From positions 1 through 16,565 of the forward strand of contig JAIRXY010000026.1 of NCBI GenBank assembly GCA_031268055.1: a stretch of 16,565 bases of DNA, given 5' to 3'. The DNA is from Prevotellaceae bacterium (GTDB lineage Bacteria; Bacteroidota; Bacteroidia; Bacteroidales; UBA932). Each line of letters begins with the position of its first letter. Position 1 is the stretch's first letter. Under the pieces are notes generated by a model that had not been told where the DNA came from, made no database searches, and saw only the letters and a program-made list of their open reading frames with translations. Both the position numbers and the translations under genes were made by a program. Shown here one piece after another: positions 14,911 to 16,565 of the stretch.

Positions 14911-15519
14911 ATGAAATCTGATATGCTCGTATCCTACATAAAAAGCAGCGAGTTTCCTTCGCAATGCCCCAGCGATGGGCTGCCTGAGTACGCCTTTATA
15001 GGCCGCTCCAACGTCGGAAAATCGTCGCTCATAAACATGCTTGCCGGCAACAGCAAGCTCTCAAAAGTGTCGGGTACGCCCGGCAAAACCAAGCTGATAA
15101 ACCATTTTTTGGTCAACAAAAGCTGGTATATGGTCGACCTGCCGGGGTATGGCTTTGCCAAAACGTCAAAAAGCGCGCGGCAGCAATTTTCGTCCATCAT
15201 AACCCGGTACATCGGCGAGCGCGATAGCCTCACGCTGCTCTTTGTGCTCATTGACGTAAGGCGCGAGCCTCAGAGCATAGACCTTGCCTTTATCCGGCAG
15301 CTGGGCGAACGCGGCGTTCCCTTTGCGCTGATATTTACCAAAGCCGACAAAGTGTCCGGCACCGAGCAGCGCGCTAACGTAGAGCGATTTCGCCGTACGC
15401 TGCTTTCAACGTGGGAAGAGCTGCCGCCAATTTTTATTACCTCAGCCGAAAAAAAGGTGGGAGGCGAAGAAATTGTAGCCTACATCGAGCGCATTAACAA
15501 GAGCTTGCAAGGGCAATAA
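14911..15519 (+). CDS. ysxC: Ribosome biogenesis GTPase YsxC/EngB
   Basis: A 202-residue single-domain GTPase needed for late 50S subunit assembly. Motifs are complete: G1 G-R-S-N-V-G-K-S-S (31-39), G2 region G-T-P-G-K-T (55-60), G3 D-L-P-G-Y-G (76-81), G4 T-K-A-D (143-146) and G5 S-A-E (178-180). The length is standard for EngB. The ATG at 14911 is the first in frame, and a second Met at residue 5 is a less likely start. It is transcribed away from purF and followed after 87 bp by prs on the same strand. Confidence 0.96.
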   Translation: MKSDMLVSYIKSSEFPSQCPSDGLPEYAFIGRSNVGKSSLINMLAGNSKLSKVSGTPGKTKLINHFLVNKSWYMVDLPGYGFAKTSKSARQQFSSIITRYIGERDSLTLLFVLIDVRREPQSIDLAFIRQLGERGVPFALIFTKADKVSGTEQRANVERFRRTLLSTWEELPPIFITSAEKKVGGEEIVAYIERINKSLQGQ

Positions 15520-15548
15520 AAAAATTTTTTTTGTTCATTTTTTTCAGC

Positions 15549-15556
15549 TACTTTTG
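15549..15556 (+). promoter_or_regulatory. -7 box of a prs promoter
   Basis: TACTTTTG matches TAnnTTTG and is 50 bp upstream of the prs ATG. The nearest TTTG (15530-15533) is 15 bp upstream, shorter than the usual 19-21. The ysxC stop is followed by a run of A then T (15518-15532) without a GC stem, so read-through from ysxC is also possible. Confidence 0.45.
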
Positions 15557-15606
15557 CCCTGCTTTTGCTGACTATGTAACTAAAATTTACAACAATTTTT
15601 GCACCC

Positions 15607-16551
15607 ATGCTTCCAACGCACGAAATTAAATTTTTCTGTGGCCGCGCATCGCGCTACCTCGCCGAAAAAATAACCGCCAGCTTTGGCACCGAACTTGGTC
15701 AATGCTCTGTACTTGACTTTAGCGACGGAGAATTTCAGCCTGCTTTCGACGAAAGTGTTCGGGGTAGCACCGTATTCATCATTCAATCTACCTTTCCGCC
15801 TACCGACAACCTTTTTGAGCTCCTCCTGATGGTGGACGCCGCCAAGCGCGCGTCTGCATACAAGGTGGTGGCGGTAATTCCCTACTTTGGGTGGGCAAGG
15901 CAAGACCGCAAAGACCGCTCGCGCGTATCCATCGGCGCAAAGCTGGTGGCCAACCTCCTCAGCGCAGCCGGCGTTGACCGCGTGATGACTATGGACCTGC
16001 ACGCCGACCAGATACAGGGCTTTTTTGACGTGCCGGTAGACTTGCTTTACGCCAGCCGCGTATTTGTTCCCTACATACGCGACCTAAAGCTCGACAACCT
16101 CTCCATAGCCGCGCCCGACATGGGCGGCGCTAAGCGCGCCAACACCTACGCAAAAATACTTGCCGCCCCCATGATTATTTGCCACAAAAACCGCGAAAAG
16201 CCAAACGTAGTGGGCGAAATAACGGCCATTGGCGATGTGGAAGGCCGCAACGTGGTTATTCTCGACGACATGATAGATACGGCAGGCACCATCACCAAGG
16301 CGGCTGATATGCTAAAGGAGAAAGGCGCCGTCAGCGTGCGCGCGATTGCTACGCACCCTGTGCTTTCGGGGCCTGCATACGAACGAATACAAAATTCGGC
16401 GCTCGAAGAGGTGGTATTTACAGACTCCATTCCCATAAAGCACGATAAGGAAACAGGCAAAATAAAGGTGCTGTCGGCTGCCGATATGCTCGCTGATGTT
16501 ATCAACAAGGTATACCAGTGCCAGTCCATCAGCTCGCACTTTATAGCATAG
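15607..16551 (+). CDS. prs: Ribose-phosphate pyrophosphokinase (PRPP synthetase)
   Basis: Converts ribose 5-phosphate and ATP to PRPP, the precursor for purines, pyrimidines, histidine, tryptophan and NAD. The 314 residues match class I enzymes. Visible motifs: K-I-K-F-F-type start (E-I-K-F-F-C-G-R-A); D-G-E-F-Q-P (39-44); the nucleotide site region Y-F-G-W-A-R-Q-D-R-K (about 94-103); D-L-H-A-D-Q-I-Q-G-F-F-D, with the metal-binding His; the flexible loop H-K-N-R-E-K-P-N; and the ribose-phosphate loop V-V-I-L-D-D-M-I-D-T-A-G-T. The ATG at 15607 gives the standard N-terminus. Its product is the substrate of PurF, encoded less than 1 kb away in the opposite direction. Confidence 0.97.
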   Translation: MLPTHEIKFFCGRASRYLAEKITASFGTELGQCSVLDFSDGEFQPAFDESVRGSTVFIIQSTFPPTDNLFELLLMVDAAKRASAYKVVAVIPYFGWARQDRKDRSRVSIGAKLVANLLSAAGVDRVMTMDLHADQIQGFFDVPVDLLYASRVFVPYIRDLKLDNLSIAAPDMGGAKRANTYAKILAAPMIICHKNREKPNVVGEITAIGDVEGRNVVILDDMIDTAGTITKAADMLKEKGAVSVRAIATHPVLSGPAYERIQNSALEEVVFTDSIPIKHDKETGKIKVLSAADMLADVINKVYQCQSISSHFIA

Positions 16552-16565
16552 CGGCTCAAAAAAAA

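Noticed and set aside
15518..15548. Intrinsic terminator after ysxC
   Set aside because: There are A- and T-runs but no GC-containing stem, so a terminator cannot be supported.

Overview
The window looks like the chromosome of a member of the Bacteroidota, most likely Bacteroidales. The grounds are a CarbopepD-type TonB-dependent receptor paired with a DUF4249 lipoprotein, a DUF4861 lipoprotein, a long Bacteroidota-type PurF, the rpsU-xerC-hpf gene block, and several promoters with the TAnnTTTG -7 box of this phylum. I cannot name the species. Nearly all of it is ordinary chromosomal DNA. The accessory signals are at the left edge and in one gene, the GH2 glycosidase.

Layout. Positions 1-349 are AT-rich. 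They hold the first 30 codons of a leftward zinc-ribbon DNA-binding protein of the type found on Bacteroidota mobile elements, plus a cluster of short inverted and direct repeats. This looks like the end of an integrative element abutting the 3' end of mnmE. From 6851 down to 350 runs a leftward series of six genes: rpsU, xerC, hpf, a TonB-dependent receptor, a DUF4249 lipoprotein and mnmE. The gaps are 76, 71, 12, 3 and 25 bp. A promoter with a good match to the phylum consensus precedes rpsU.

From 14768 down to 7111 runs a second leftward series: purF, a DUF4861 lipoprotein, a TolC-family outer-membrane protein and a large secreted GH2 glycosidase. Only the last three are tightly spaced. 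purF is separated from them by 114 bp of repeats and weak hairpins. At the right end, ysxC (engB) and prs run rightward, divergent from purF.

How the genes work together. Prs makes PRPP and PurF consumes it in the first step of purine synthesis. RpsU, Hpf, MnmE and YsxC all serve the ribosome or tRNA: subunit protein, hibernation, wobble modification and 50S assembly. The receptor and DUF4249 pair form an outer-membrane uptake unit with unknown substrate. DUF4861 and GH2 suggest saccharide breakdown, but there is no SusD, no regulator and no second hydrolase, so this is not a full polysaccharide utilisation locus.

The two observations most worth a second look are the candidate element junction at the mnmE 3' end and a 28-bp near-perfect palindrome inside the GH2 gene, read in frame as part of the protein. 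I saw no tRNA, rRNA, CRISPR array or complete insertion sequence. No gene-free stretch exceeds 300 bp.
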